A stretch of DNA of 32,649 nucleotides, taken from the NCBI GenBank assembly GCA_030267125.1, contig JAJDJJ010000020.1, positions 1-32,649 on the forward strand. The letters are read 5' to 3'. Shown here in pieces: positions 17,557 to 24,288 of this stretch (position 1 is the stretch's first letter; each line of letters starts with the position of its first letter). The notes below the pieces were generated by a model. That model saw nothing but the letters and a program-made list of their open reading frames with translations. It had not been told where the DNA came from and made no database searches. This stretch comes from Bacteroidales bacterium OttesenSCG-928-B11 (GTDB taxonomy: Bacteria; Bacteroidota; Bacteroidia; Bacteroidales; WCHB1-69). Both the position numbers and the translations under genes were made by a program.

Positions 17557-18156
17557 ATGTTAGATAAAATACTGGATTTCGATACTTGGTTGTTTTTGTT
17601 TTTCAATGGATTCCATGTTGATTGGTTGGATCCGATTATGTTTTGGCTGTCGAACACGTTCGTGTGGTTGCCGCTTTATCTGTTGGTCATCTTTTTGATA
17701 ATCAGGAAATGGAAAAAGAAATCGATATTGATTTTAATTTTTTTGGCGTTAACGGTTACGGCAAATGATCAAACTTGTAATTTGTTGAAACGCAATATAG
17801 GACGAATTCGTCCGAGCCATGACCCTGCATTGGTCGGAAAGGTGCATTTAGTAGAGAAGTCGGATGGCAAACTCTATAAAGGCGGAAAGTTCAGCTTCCC
17901 ATCGGGCCATGCCTCTAACTCTGTCATCTTGGTTTTCTACTTTGCTTTTTTTGCAAAACCGCGCCGTAAATGGACGATTATGTTTATAGCCGCTTGGTCG
18001 TTATTGATGTGTTACACTCGCCTTTACCTCGGTGTTCACTATCCGTTAGATCTGTTTTGCGGCCTTGTGATGGGGAGTTGTTTTAGTTTGCTTTTCATTT
18101 GGATATGGATGAGAATTCAGATTCGCTACAGTGATAACAGCAGTGTGTATCCATGA
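17557..18156 (+). CDS. PAP2-family membrane phosphatase
   Basis: A 199-residue membrane phosphatase with all three PAP2 motifs: K78-x6-RP (KRNIGRIRP), PSGH at 115-118, and TR-x5-H-x3-D with Arg155, nucleophile-partner His161 and Asp165 (TRLYLGVHYPLD). Helices flank the motifs. Family members dephosphorylate undecaprenyl pyrophosphate, phosphatidic acid or lipid A; the substrate here is open. The last residues (QIRYSDNSSVYP) look atypical and lie where the AraC relic on the other strand begins, so the original 3' end may have been replaced by a junction. Confidence 0.88.
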   Translation: MLDKILDFDTWLFLFFNGFHVDWLDPIMFWLSNTFVWLPLYLLVIFLIIRKWKKKSILILIFLALTVTANDQTCNLLKRNIGRIRPSHDPALVGKVHLVEKSDGKLYKGGKFSFPSGHASNSVILVFYFAFFAKPRRKWTIMFIAAWSLLMCYTRLYLGVHYPLDLFCGLVMGSCFSLLFIWIWMRIQIRYSDNSSVYP

Positions 18157-18404
18157 CAGAACTGTCTCGCCGGTCACCTTTTTGATGATAAAGGTGAGAT
18201 GCTTGGAGGTGATGCAGCGTTTGTCGACGTAAAAAGAGACATGACGTTCTTGACGGTATTTTTCCGTAAAATACCAAAGAAATGGTTGACGATCTCTTCC
18301 GCTCGCGAAGAGGGTTTAGTGGTGTTCCCCTCCTGTAAGGTGTTGTCTAAAATCGTGATCACTCGGTTGGGCCTAATGGCCAAGACCGTGTTGCAAAACA
18401 CCAT
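18150..18404 (-). pseudogene. AraC-family regulator relic, frameshifted and truncated
   Basis: Read from 18404 down, frame 1 gives SSRAEEIVNHFFGILRKN. After a one-base shift in an A5 run near 18262-18266 the next frame gives YRQERHVSFYVDKRCITSKH, then LTFIIKKVTGETVLSWI. This is the linker and first helix-turn-helix of Bacteroidetes AraC regulators. The N-terminal sensing domain and second helix-turn-helix are missing, and homology stops near 18150 against the PAP2 gene. The gene is dead by truncation even if the frameshift were a sequencing error. Open frames on the plus strand here are shadows. Confidence 0.7.
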
Positions 18405-18443
18405 TTATTTTAGTTGAAATTCTGCTCGGTTGTTTGTTCTACA

Positions 18444-19262
18444 CTAATAACTCTCCGATGAGTTGGGGAAATTTTTCTCTTTTACATCTTTGATATAGTG
18501 TTGCGTGGCTTCCGTCATAATGCTGAATAGATCGGCATAACGACGCAGGAACTTGGGAGAGAAGTCTTTATTGATTCCCATCATATCGTGAATAACAAGC
18601 ACTTGCCCATCCACTCCGCCGCCTGCTCCAATTCCGATAATGGGAATCTTAACTTTTTGCGTGATTTCAGTTGCCAATGTTGCCGGAATCTTCTCCAAGG
18701 TAATGGCAAAACAGCCCAACTCTTCCATTAACAGACAGTCGTCAATCAGCTTTTGAGCCTCTTTTTCTTCTTTGGCTCTCACGGTGTATGTGCCGTATTT
18801 ATTGATAGATTGCGGCATTAATCCCAAATGCGACATTACAGGAATCCCCGCGTCAATAATCTTTTTAACATCCTCTTTAATCTCTTTCCCGCCTTCGATT
18901 TTGAGTGCGTCGGCGCCGGTTTCCTGCATAATGCGGATGGCCGATTCGAGCGATTTAATCGGATTGCCCGAACATGTTCCGAAAGGCATATCGACCATAA
19001 CCAACGCTCTCGTTGTCGCATTCACAACCGATTTGGCATGATAGATCATCTGGTCGATAGTCATGGGCAAGGTGGTTGCGTTTCCAACCATCGTATTAGA
19101 GGCGGAATCGCCAACCAAAATCGCGTCAATTCCGGCTTGGTCAATGATTTTTGCCATAGAATAATCATACGCCGTGAGCATGGTGATCTTTTCGCCCCGC
19201 TCTTTCATCTCCCACAAACGGTGGGTGGTAACTTTTCGTTTATCTTCAGAATAGGTTGACAT
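18444..19262 (-). CDS. panB: 3-methyl-2-oxobutanoate hydroxymethyltransferase
   Basis: A 272-residue enzyme making ketopantoate from 2-oxoisovalerate and 5,10-methylenetetrahydrofolate, first committed step of pantothenate and CoA synthesis. Motifs are intact: [19 protein letters not shown] with metal ligand Asp52, MVDMPFGT with Asp91, ALKIEGG with Lys121 and Glu123, catalytic Glu190 in [10 protein letters not shown], and [20 protein letters not shown]. Residue roles follow the E. coli enzyme by alignment from memory. Length fits the family. The start lies six bases after the alcohol dehydrogenase relic. No panC or panD in the window. Confidence 0.95.
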   Translation of the reverse strand: MSTYSEDKRKVTTHRLWEMKERGEKITMLTAYDYSMAKIIDQAGIDAILVGDSASNTMVGNATTLPMTIDQMIYHAKSVVNATTRALVMVDMPFGTCSGNPIKSLESAIRIMQETGADALKIEGGKEIKEDVKKIIDAGIPVMSHLGLMPQSINKYGTYTVRAKEEKEAQKLIDDCLLMEELGCFAITLEKIPATLATEITQKVKIPIIGIGAGGGVDGQVLVIHDMMGINKDFSPKFLRRYADLFSIMTEATQHYIKDVKEKNFPNSSESY

Positions 19263-19268
19263 ACTGTT

Positions 19269-19418
19269 TTATAGTTTAATAATTATTTTTCCGTTTGCCT
19301 CATTCGACTCCGCTAAGATATGCGCTTGCACGATCTCTCCGAACGAGAAAATTTCAGCCACTACTGAACGCAGATTTTTCTCTTTTATTAGCTGAAAGAT
19401 GGAATTTAGGGATATGCC
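19269..19418 (-). pseudogene. MDR/zinc-type alcohol dehydrogenase, C-terminal relic
   Basis: The minus-strand frame from 19418 to TAA at 19269-19271 gives LNSIFQLIKEKNLRSVVAEI, then FSFGEIVQAHILAESNEANG and KIIIKL. This is the standard C-terminus of NAD(P)H:quinone oxidoreductases and related medium-chain dehydrogenases. The Rossmann and catalytic parts are absent. It runs out of frame from the end of the MBL-type relic, so a deletion joined the two. It sits six bases before panB. Confidence 0.65.
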
Positions 19419-19930
19419 TTTTTCATGGCAGCAATAAAGCCTTCGCTTGATTTTTCTTTATTCATCAGTTCTTTCATTTTTTTCAGATAAGCAATCTGAA
19501 AATCAACATCTTTCATCTCCGCAGTTCCCATTCCGTGCCCGCCGATAAAGAGGGACGCTCCTGATTTTTTCGCGTGTTCTAATTCAGCCAAATAAGCCGA
19601 CATTCCGGAATATGCTTCGCCTTTTTCAAACTCAGGCATTCCTTCAATCATTACAATAGATTCAGGATCAAAAGCATTAAATCCTCCCGTGTGATAACTT
19701 GCGATAACCTTTTCGATCGGCTTCTTTAAACTTTCGACATACTCGCCAAACTCTTTGATATTTACATGAAACAGAACCGGTTCCAAAATAACAAGAGCAT
19801 TTTTTCCTTCGATAATGTAACTCATATCGCCCAACGGATCGGCGGTCGCATACGAATGAATTTTAAAACTACCGAAGTCTTTCACCTCGAATTTACTTTG
19901 CGCGTTGACGGAAATTGTCTCCGCTACCAC
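19406..19930 (-). pseudogene. MBL-fold-like secreted hydrolase relic, probable internal deletion
   Basis: A 174-residue open frame resembling Bacteroidetes MBL-fold-like proteins: FKIHSYATADPLGDMSYIIE, then VIASYHTGGFNAFDPES, MPEFEKGEAYSGM, and LFIGGHGMGTAEMKDVDFQI. The usual HxHxDH metal motif reads YHTGGF. Between GEAYSGM and SAYLAELE roughly 70 residues expected of the family seem missing. No ATG start exists: the only initiator is GTG at 19930, inside what looks like the tail of a signal peptide (TISVNAQSK), with TGA just upstream. Together with the fused dehydrogenase tail, this suggests a pseudogene. It may still be expressed as a short protein. Confidence 0.5.
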
Positions 19931-19939
19931 TATTAGTCA

Positions 19940-19947
19940 TACATTTG
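19940..19947 (+). promoter_or_regulatory. -7 element for the HxlR gene
   Basis: TACATTTG matches TAnnTTTG exactly and lies 29 bases before the ATG at 19976. It falls in the 45-bp gap to the divergent MBL relic, so self-regulation and control of the lost neighbour from this gap are plausible. Confidence 0.45.
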
Positions 19948-19975
19948 CATTTTAACAGATAAAATTGATTTTTGT

Positions 19976-20311
19976 ATGAGACAATTTGATTTACAATATC
20001 CTACATGCCCAGTGAGGAATATTTTGGGAAGAATCGGCGACAAATGGTCGCTTTTGGTACTCTGTTCGCTTCAAGAAAATGGCGTGATGCGCTATAAAGA
20101 GTTGATGAATGCGATTCCGGATATTTCGCACAAGGTGATTTCCAGCACGTTGAAGCATTTGGAAGAGGATCATTTGATTAGCCGCAAAGCTTACGCCGAA
20201 ATTCCGCCAAGGGTTGAGTACGCCCTCACAGAAACCGGAAAAAGCCTGATGCCCGCAGTGCAAATGATGATTGACTGGGCACAGAAACATTTTGAGGAGG
20301 TGACGAAGTAA
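19976..20311 (+). CDS. HxlR-family winged-helix regulator
   Basis: A 111-residue DNA-binding protein. The HxlR signature CPVRNILGRIGDKWSLLVL starts with conserved Cys11, followed by MRYKELMNAIPDISHKVISS (recognition helix region), LKHLEEDHLISRKAY (wing) and VEYALTETGKSLMPAV (dimer helix). HxlR proteins often sense electrophiles or oxidants through this Cys and control divergent oxidoreductase genes. Here the divergent genes, an MBL-fold relic and a dehydrogenase tail, are broken, so the regulator may have outlived its targets. Complete and apparently functional. Confidence 0.9.
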   Translation: MRQFDLQYPTCPVRNILGRIGDKWSLLVLCSLQENGVMRYKELMNAIPDISHKVISSTLKHLEEDHLISRKAYAEIPPRVEYALTETGKSLMPAVQMMIDWAQKHFEEVTK

Positions 20312-20631
20312 AAAGTCTAAGCTGTAGTTAAAATTGCGTTGATAATTATATATTAACAGATGAAATTAATGAGTGCAATAATTGTCCGTAGGACATGCAT
20401 ATCAATAGAAACAATATACAATACAACAACAAATCCCCGTAGGGGATTCATAGATTAACAAATAAAAATAAGATGAAAATATTTCCTAATCAATTGAACA
20501 ATGTGAAACCTCTACGAGGTTTTAATTTCGAATGGAATATATCTTCTATTAATATGAATGCCCTAACGGGCAAAAAGCAAAGAATAAACAACGCTGAAAA
20601 CAACGCAATTTTAAACTTGAGCCAAAGTCTA
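20312..20631. mobile_element. MITE-like element, 304 bp, with TIRs and 8-bp target duplication
   Basis: Direct repeats AAAGTCTA at 20312-20319 and 20624-20631 flank an element of 20320-20623. Its ends are inverted repeats: AGCTGTAGTTAAAATTGCGT (left) and GGCTCAAGTTTAAAATTGCG (right, complement), perfect over TTAAAATTGCGTTG (20328-20341 and 20601-20614). There is no open reading frame. Inside are four short hairpins with 3- or 4-nt loops: GTCC-GTA-GGAC (20384), ATCCCC-GTA-GGGGAT (20433), AAACCTC-TAC-GAGGTTT (20506) and TGCCC-TAAC-GGGCA (20559). An 8-bp duplication and a GGCT end fit IS1595-type transposition; that link is inference. Confidence 0.7.
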
Positions 20632-20661
20632 TTGTTTTGCTATTGCTAAATTTATAAAATT

Positions 20662-21183
20662 ATGAAAATCAGACGGATTACATCCAGCAAAGATTCCGAA
20701 GCACAAACGCTCATCACGCTTCACGGCGATATATTTCCGGAATACGAACGATTTTACAAAACTACTTTGTGGGCTGATTTAATAGATAGTGCCAATTCGA
20801 TGCACTTCAATGCCATTTATGAAGATGACGAATTAGCCGGTTTTTTCATCTATTGGGATTTAGAAGATGCTTATTATATTCATTTCATCGGAGTTCGTCC
20901 TGAAATGCGTAACCGGAAAATTGGTCAGCAAGTTTTGGATTGGGTGGCAACGAATCTGCACAAACCGGTTTTTCTCGAATCTGAAATCCCATACGATGAA
21001 ATCACAAACCGTAGATTAAATTTCTATAAAAGAAACGGTTTAAACGAATTAGCCAACGATCCGAAAATTCTTTCCGAGGTTCGCAATGGCGGTCATCCGT
21101 TATGGTTTATGGGAACCCGGCAAGTAGATAATTTGGAAGAGTTTCTAATAAAAGTCAGGGATAGAGTTTATTATGCCACATAA
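20662..21183 (+). CDS. GNAT-family N-acetyltransferase
   Basis: A 173-residue acetyltransferase. The GNAT core is seen as AGFFIYWDLEDAYYIHFIGV (strands 3-4) followed by RPEMRNRKIGQQVLDWVATN, where the acetyl-CoA loop (usually RGxGxG) reads RNRKIG, and then KPVFLESEIPYDEITNRRLN and FYKRNGL, the usual C-terminal block. Substrate not predictable. It stands alone between the MITE and the restriction-modification debris; the MITE ends 31 bp before its start and may carry or disturb its promoter. Confidence 0.85.
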   Translation: MKIRRITSSKDSEAQTLITLHGDIFPEYERFYKTTLWADLIDSANSMHFNAIYEDDELAGFFIYWDLEDAYYIHFIGVRPEMRNRKIGQQVLDWVATNLHKPVFLESEIPYDEITNRRLNFYKRNGLNELANDPKILSEVRNGGHPLWFMGTRQVDNLEEFLIKVRDRVYYAT

Positions 21184-21204
21184 AGTCGTACCGGGGCAAT
21201 CAGA

Positions 21205-21306
21205 TTATTTATTTCTTGTCAACTCTTCTGCAATCATTTCCGCTTGTTTCAATACGGTTTCTGTTGCTAGCATTTGCATATCAGGTGGATCGGTATAGAA
21301 CACCAT
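21205..21306 (-). pseudogene. probable HsdR C-terminal tail fragment
   Basis: A 33-codon frame reads YTDPPDMQMLATETVLKQAE, then MIAEELTRNK. It resembles the YPPD...A...VLxQAE C-terminus of type I restriction HsdR subunits, as judged from memory, and would fit the nearby hsdS and dinD remains. The rest of the 1000-residue subunit is absent. The RAYT relic with its palindrome abuts it, so transposition may have removed the rest. Confidence 0.4.
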
Positions 21307-21551
21307 AATTGTAGAGACGCACGGCCGTGCGTCTCTACGTGCAAATGGCCGTGCGCCTCTACGTGCGAACCGTGCGAACCGTGCAAATCATTCGTTCCGT
21401 CCATTTTTTCATTATTCCCGGCCAATATCCGTCCCAAATTACATTCCCGATGTTGGGTTACCAATGTTATAAAATAAACACCATTACCCGAATAGTCCCA
21501 ATTGGGCATTCGGTGTGATTGAATTCGGTATCTATTTCTATATTTTTCCAT
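21267..21551 (-). pseudogene. REP-associated tyrosine transposase (RAYT) relic
   Basis: The N-terminus (MEKYRNRYRIQSHRMPNWDY, then YFITLVTQHRECNLGRI) matches Y1/IS200-like RAYT transposases of Bacteroidetes. After this the frame jumps to HVEAHGHLHVETHGRASLQ, encoded by the palindrome. The HUH motif (normally MPNHIHG) and catalytic Tyr are missing, so the protein cannot act. About 94 codons remain of the roughly 200 usual. RAYTs mobilise or maintain REP palindromes; here the relic carries one. Confidence 0.7.
21311..21338. repeat. perfect 28-bp REP-like palindrome (CACGG variant)
   Basis: The sequence from GTAGAGACGCACGG to its exact complement CCGTGCGTCTCTAC is perfectly symmetric. A partial second copy follows at 21339-21363 (ATGGCCGTGCGCCTCTACG). 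Outer arms GTAGAGACG equal those of the palindrome at 3502-3523, while the core differs. Confidence 0.85.
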
Positions 21552-21562
21552 CGGTTGATTTT

Positions 21563-21679
21563 TTATATCCTTACCCTCACCTCCCCACTCATCAACTTCG
21601 GTAATAAAGTATCGCGAAGCGAAGTGAGGGTACGGAATTGTTGTTGATTATTTATTCTGCTTTGTCGAAAAATAATCAT
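21563..21679 (-). pseudogene. duplicated HsdS C-terminal tail
   Basis: A 38-codon frame gives RINNQQQFRTLTSLRDTLLP followed by KLMSGEVRV, the conserved C-terminus of type I specificity subunits. It is a near copy of the tail at 22328-22534, offset by 765 bp. No target recognition domain precedes it; the frame instead begins near the truncated end of the DUF1016 relic. Confidence 0.7.
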
Positions 21680-22425
21680 TGTTATCATTGTCAATAGAGA
21701 TTTACCAATTGCTTTTCAATATCTTTCTCTTTTGCATTTTCGGAGAGAGACATAAAATCGAACACATACGGATCTTTGAGTGTTTGCTGGGCAAGATCTG
21801 ACTGTGGATTTGGCAACGTATTTTTAAAATTCGTAATTGATTTTCCTTGTCTTTTATACAAATCGTTTTTTATCTGTAGAGCCAATGTGTCGCGACTCCA
21901 ACTATTCTCAATGGTCTTCTGAATGTAAAAAAAGCTTCTTCTACATTCTTTGATTTACTAAAAACAAGAATGTTATGCCCCCAAGGGATTTGTCCAACGG
22001 TCTGTTGCATAAATTGTCCAACAGCTTGTTGGATTAATTCTTCATGGTAAAAAAGATAAAATTGTTTGCAATAAAACAAATTACTTCTCGACAACCCTTT
22101 CATGTCGGGAAATTCCGATTGCAAGTCTTTTGCTACTTGCTCTATAAGTTTATTTCCCCATACGTTTTCTTTTTCGGAAATCATTTTTCCCAATTCCCAA
22201 TAAAATTCAATCAATGCAGAATTAACAGCAATGGCAGCCTTGATTTGTGTTGAACGTATTTTGTTTTTCAGTTCTAAAATCCATTTTTTATAGTGGTTCT
22301 CCGAGATATTCATAATTGCTTGTTTTTTTACATTTCTACCCTCACCTCCCTACTCATCAACTTCGGCAATAAAGTATCGCGAAGCGAAGTGAGGGTGCGA
22401 ATTTGTTGTTGGTTGTTTATTATTT
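21573..22425. repeat. 88-bp direct repeats (hsdS 3' ends) flanking DUF1016
   Basis: Copies at 21573-21660 and 22338-22425 are nearly identical in register (about 10 mismatches by eye) and encode the same HsdS tail. The DUF1016 relic lies between them. Homologous exchange between the copies would delete it. Each copy has its own weak dyad CCCTCAC/GTGAGGG. Confidence 0.75.
21691..22313 (-). pseudogene. DUF1016 (YhcG-like, PDDEXK nuclease family) relic
   Basis: Two frames together make the N-terminal two thirds of a DUF1016 protein. The first runs from the ATG at 22313: WILELKNKIRSTQIKAAIAV, LIEFYWELGKMISEKE, SRSNLFYCKQFYLFY, VFSKSKNVEEAFF. A T7 run at 21927-21933 then shifts the frame, and the second gives YIQKTIENSWSRDTLALQIK, then VFDFMSLSENAKEKDIEKQL. 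The C-terminal nuclease core (normally after LVNHI) is lost at 21691. Known family members sit in R-M loci and cleave DNA. One base restored in the T run would rejoin the frames but not the missing domain. Confidence 0.75.
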
Positions 22426-22534
22426 TGTTGAAATAAGCAGCAACAAGGTTGTTGAATTCTTCAACCCTACTGATTGTTGCTCCTCCTATCAGTTCAACTA
22501 TCTCCCCTAACTTATATTCCTTCCACTCTCTCAT
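22328..22534 (-). pseudogene. hsdS: type I specificity subunit HsdS, internally deleted
   Basis: A 68-codon frame keeps both ends of HsdS: MREWKEYKLGEIVELIGG (start of TRD1) directly joined to SRVEEFNNLVAAYFNKIINN, QQQIRTLTSLRDTLLP and KLMSREVRVEM (C-terminal conserved region). About 300 residues including both target recognition domains are missing, in frame. The ATG overlaps the dinD-like stop as ATGA. Without TRDs it cannot direct methylation. Confidence 0.75.
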
Positions 22535-22824
22535 TTCTTCGGCAGTTTTTTAGTTGTCTTTTCAATTTTCTTCCCGACTTTGACTATTTTGACCATTTTC
22601 GTGACCTCACGAAAATGGTCATCGATGCTGACTCCCTGCGTTTTACAAGACTCAACCGCCCTGTTTATCGCTTCCGTAAAATTCTCCCAACGAACATAGC
22701 CTAAAACCGATTGTAAGTCACGGGCAAACCATACTTCAACTTGTTCTGAATTGTCGTCATTGATAATATGCTGGGCGATACTATCAAATGAGGTTTTGTA
22801 TTGTAAAATTCGTTGTTTGTCCAT
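22531..22824 (-). pseudogene. dinD: DinD-like protein, internally deleted
   Basis: A 97-codon frame. Its first 75 residues match DinD-type proteins often found within type I R-M operons: FDSIAQHIINDDNSEQVEVW, FARDLQSVLGYVRWENF, and DDHFREVTKMVK. The remaining KKIEKTTKKLPKK looks like the protein's C-terminus, so roughly 180 residues are missing in between, in frame. It is the first gene of the relic operon and retains a good promoter and the overlapping junction to hsdS. Confidence 0.65.
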
Positions 22825-22893
22825 TTCCTCTATTTATTTTATAGTTTATTTCTCTAAGGTCATCATTCATCACTCTCCAACCTATTTCTAATG

Positions 22894-22926
22894 CAAAAAT
22901 AGCACAAAAAGCCGAGAGTTATCAAC
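22894..22926 (-). promoter_or_regulatory. promoter of the R-M relic operon
   Basis: On the minus strand TATTTTTG (22894-22901) is an exact -7 match, with GTTG at 22923-22926 as a variant -33 box at a 21-bp gap, the expected spacing. It lies about 70 bases before the dinD-like ATG. Best-formed promoter noticed in the window. Confidence 0.55.
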
Positions 22927-22988
22927 TCTTTTCCCGCCTTTTTATCCAACCATTTCCGGCTTGCAGAATACCAGAGATAAATATCCGG

Positions 22989-23897
22989 TCATTTCGCTAT
23001 TGTCACTTTTTTACCTCTCAGGATGCTGATGGTATAACAGATTAATCCGGCCCAAACAAAGGCAAAACAGATAAGATATTCGATGCCGAAAGTTTCGCCA
23101 TAGACAAATATGCCAAGAAGCAACTGCAGCGTTGGGCTTATATATTGAATGAAACCGATCGTTGAGAGGGGAAGTGCCTGCGCCGATTTTCCAAACCAAA
23201 AAAGGGGAAGCGCCGTAACCAAACCACTTACTATCAATAATGTAATGGTGACTCCTGAGGATGGGAAAAGGGGTATCGCCATACTGCTTTCGGAGCTATA
23301 GATCAGAAACGCCAAAGCAATCGGAAAGACCATCATCGTCTCTATTGTGAGTGCCGGCATGGATTCGAGATCGGCTTTCTTTTTCAATAATCCATACAAT
23401 CCGAAAGTGATGGCTAAAATCATCGATACCCAAGGGAACTTACCATAACTGATCGTGAAATACGCAACTCCTATAAGAGCCAAAACCACCGCCACTTTCT
23501 GCATCTTTGCCAACCGTTCTTTCAAAAACACATAACCCAAAAATACGTTTATCAACGGATTGATGTAATAACCCAAACCCGCCTCCACAATATTGTTAGT
23601 TGCTACCGCATAGATATATATCCCCCAGTTGGCGCTGATAAGAAGACCTGCCAAACCGAGCCTCAACAAAAGTCGGGGTTGCTTTATGTAGCTGATAAAT
23701 GTTTTCCTGTTCGTAAGCAGCACCCACGTCAAAAGAAACACAAACGACCATACAATACGATGAGCCAGCACATTTACAGCAGGCACGCCGGTTATCGCTT
23801 TCCAAAAGACAGGGAAAAAACCCCACGCAAAATAACATAACAAGGCATAAAAGATTCCTTGATTATAGCTCAGTTTCTTATGATTAGACGACATCAT
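22989..23897 (-). CDS. rarD: RarD-type EamA family transporter
   Basis: A 302-residue inner-membrane protein with ten helices in two EamA halves. RarD-type landmarks are seen: LLCYFAWGFFPVFWKAI near the start, VNVLAHRIVWSFVFLLTWVL, ANWGIYIYAVATNNIVEAGL, GYYINPLINVFLGYVFLKER in the first half, and GFIQYISPTLQLLLGIFVYG with WAGLICYTISI at the end. Substrate unproven for the family (chloramphenicol sensitivity in E. coli lore). The frame extends to 24074, but the extension does not resemble RarD. The ATG pair at 23897/23894, directly downstream of a -7 element, is chosen. Confidence 0.88.
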   Translation of the reverse strand: MMSSNHKKLSYNQGIFYALLCYFAWGFFPVFWKAITGVPAVNVLAHRIVWSFVFLLTWVLLTNRKTFISYIKQPRLLLRLGLAGLLISANWGIYIYAVATNNIVEAGLGYYINPLINVFLGYVFLKERLAKMQKVAVVLALIGVAYFTISYGKFPWVSMILAITFGLYGLLKKKADLESMPALTIETMMVFPIALAFLIYSSESSMAIPLFPSSGVTITLLIVSGLVTALPLFWFGKSAQALPLSTIGFIQYISPTLQLLLGIFVYGETFGIEYLICFAFVWAGLICYTISILRGKKVTIAK

Positions 23898-23917
23898 TTG
23901 TTTGCAATTTGAGCCGG

Positions 23918-23925
23918 CAAAGGTA
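23918..23925 (-). promoter_or_regulatory. -7 element for the RarD-type gene
   Basis: TACCTTTG on the minus strand fits TAnnTTTG exactly, 21 bases before the ATG at 23897. It argues for that start, since the longer reading would place the promoter inside the gene. Confidence 0.5.
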
Positions 23926-24288
23926 AAGAAGTTGTTGAAATAGAATTTTTCGGCGACTAAGCTTTCGCATTCCATCGCTTCGCCCATCAAGAACCGCCGT
24001 GAAATCAAAAAAAGGCGGTGCGATGAAAGCGGAGAAGCGGAAAGGAAAAAGCTGGCAAAAGGATAAGAGGACAAGTAAGCAGATTGATGCTAAGAGTAAG
24101 ATTCCTGTATTTGAAAAATCTTTTGTAAGATGTTTATTTTCAAAACTATCACGATAAATTTTCAAAAAATCAGAACCAAAAATAGGGGCTACTTGTTTTA
24201 TGTATTGGTAAGTCAGTGAAATTATATTTTGAATATTCCAAAAACATAAAAGAAGAAATTGAAACAATAACAATTAAAAACATATTTT
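23926..24288. other. intergenic region, divergent, no gene seen
   Basis: Between the RarD-type promoter and the giant gene. It holds an inverted pair ACCGCC/GGCGGT around 23994-24022. The last 200 bases are AT-rich and must carry the promoter of the giant gene; a loose match near 24225-24235 (TATATTTTG, one base too many between TA and TTTG) was seen, but nothing firm. Minus-strand open frames here lack family resemblance. Confidence 0.4.

Noticed and set aside
18199-18417. Plus-strand 72-codon gene
   Set aside because: It is the antisense of the AraC-type relic, which has recognisable protein similarity.
20384-20572. CRISPR-like array
   Set aside because: The four hairpins differ in sequence and spacing; they lie inside one element with terminal inverted repeats.
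23898-24273. N-terminal extension of RarD and a minus-strand 129-codon frame
   Set aside because: No family similarity; an exact -7 element lies directly before 23897. The piece FFDFTAVLDGRSDGMR felt familiar but could not be tied to a family.
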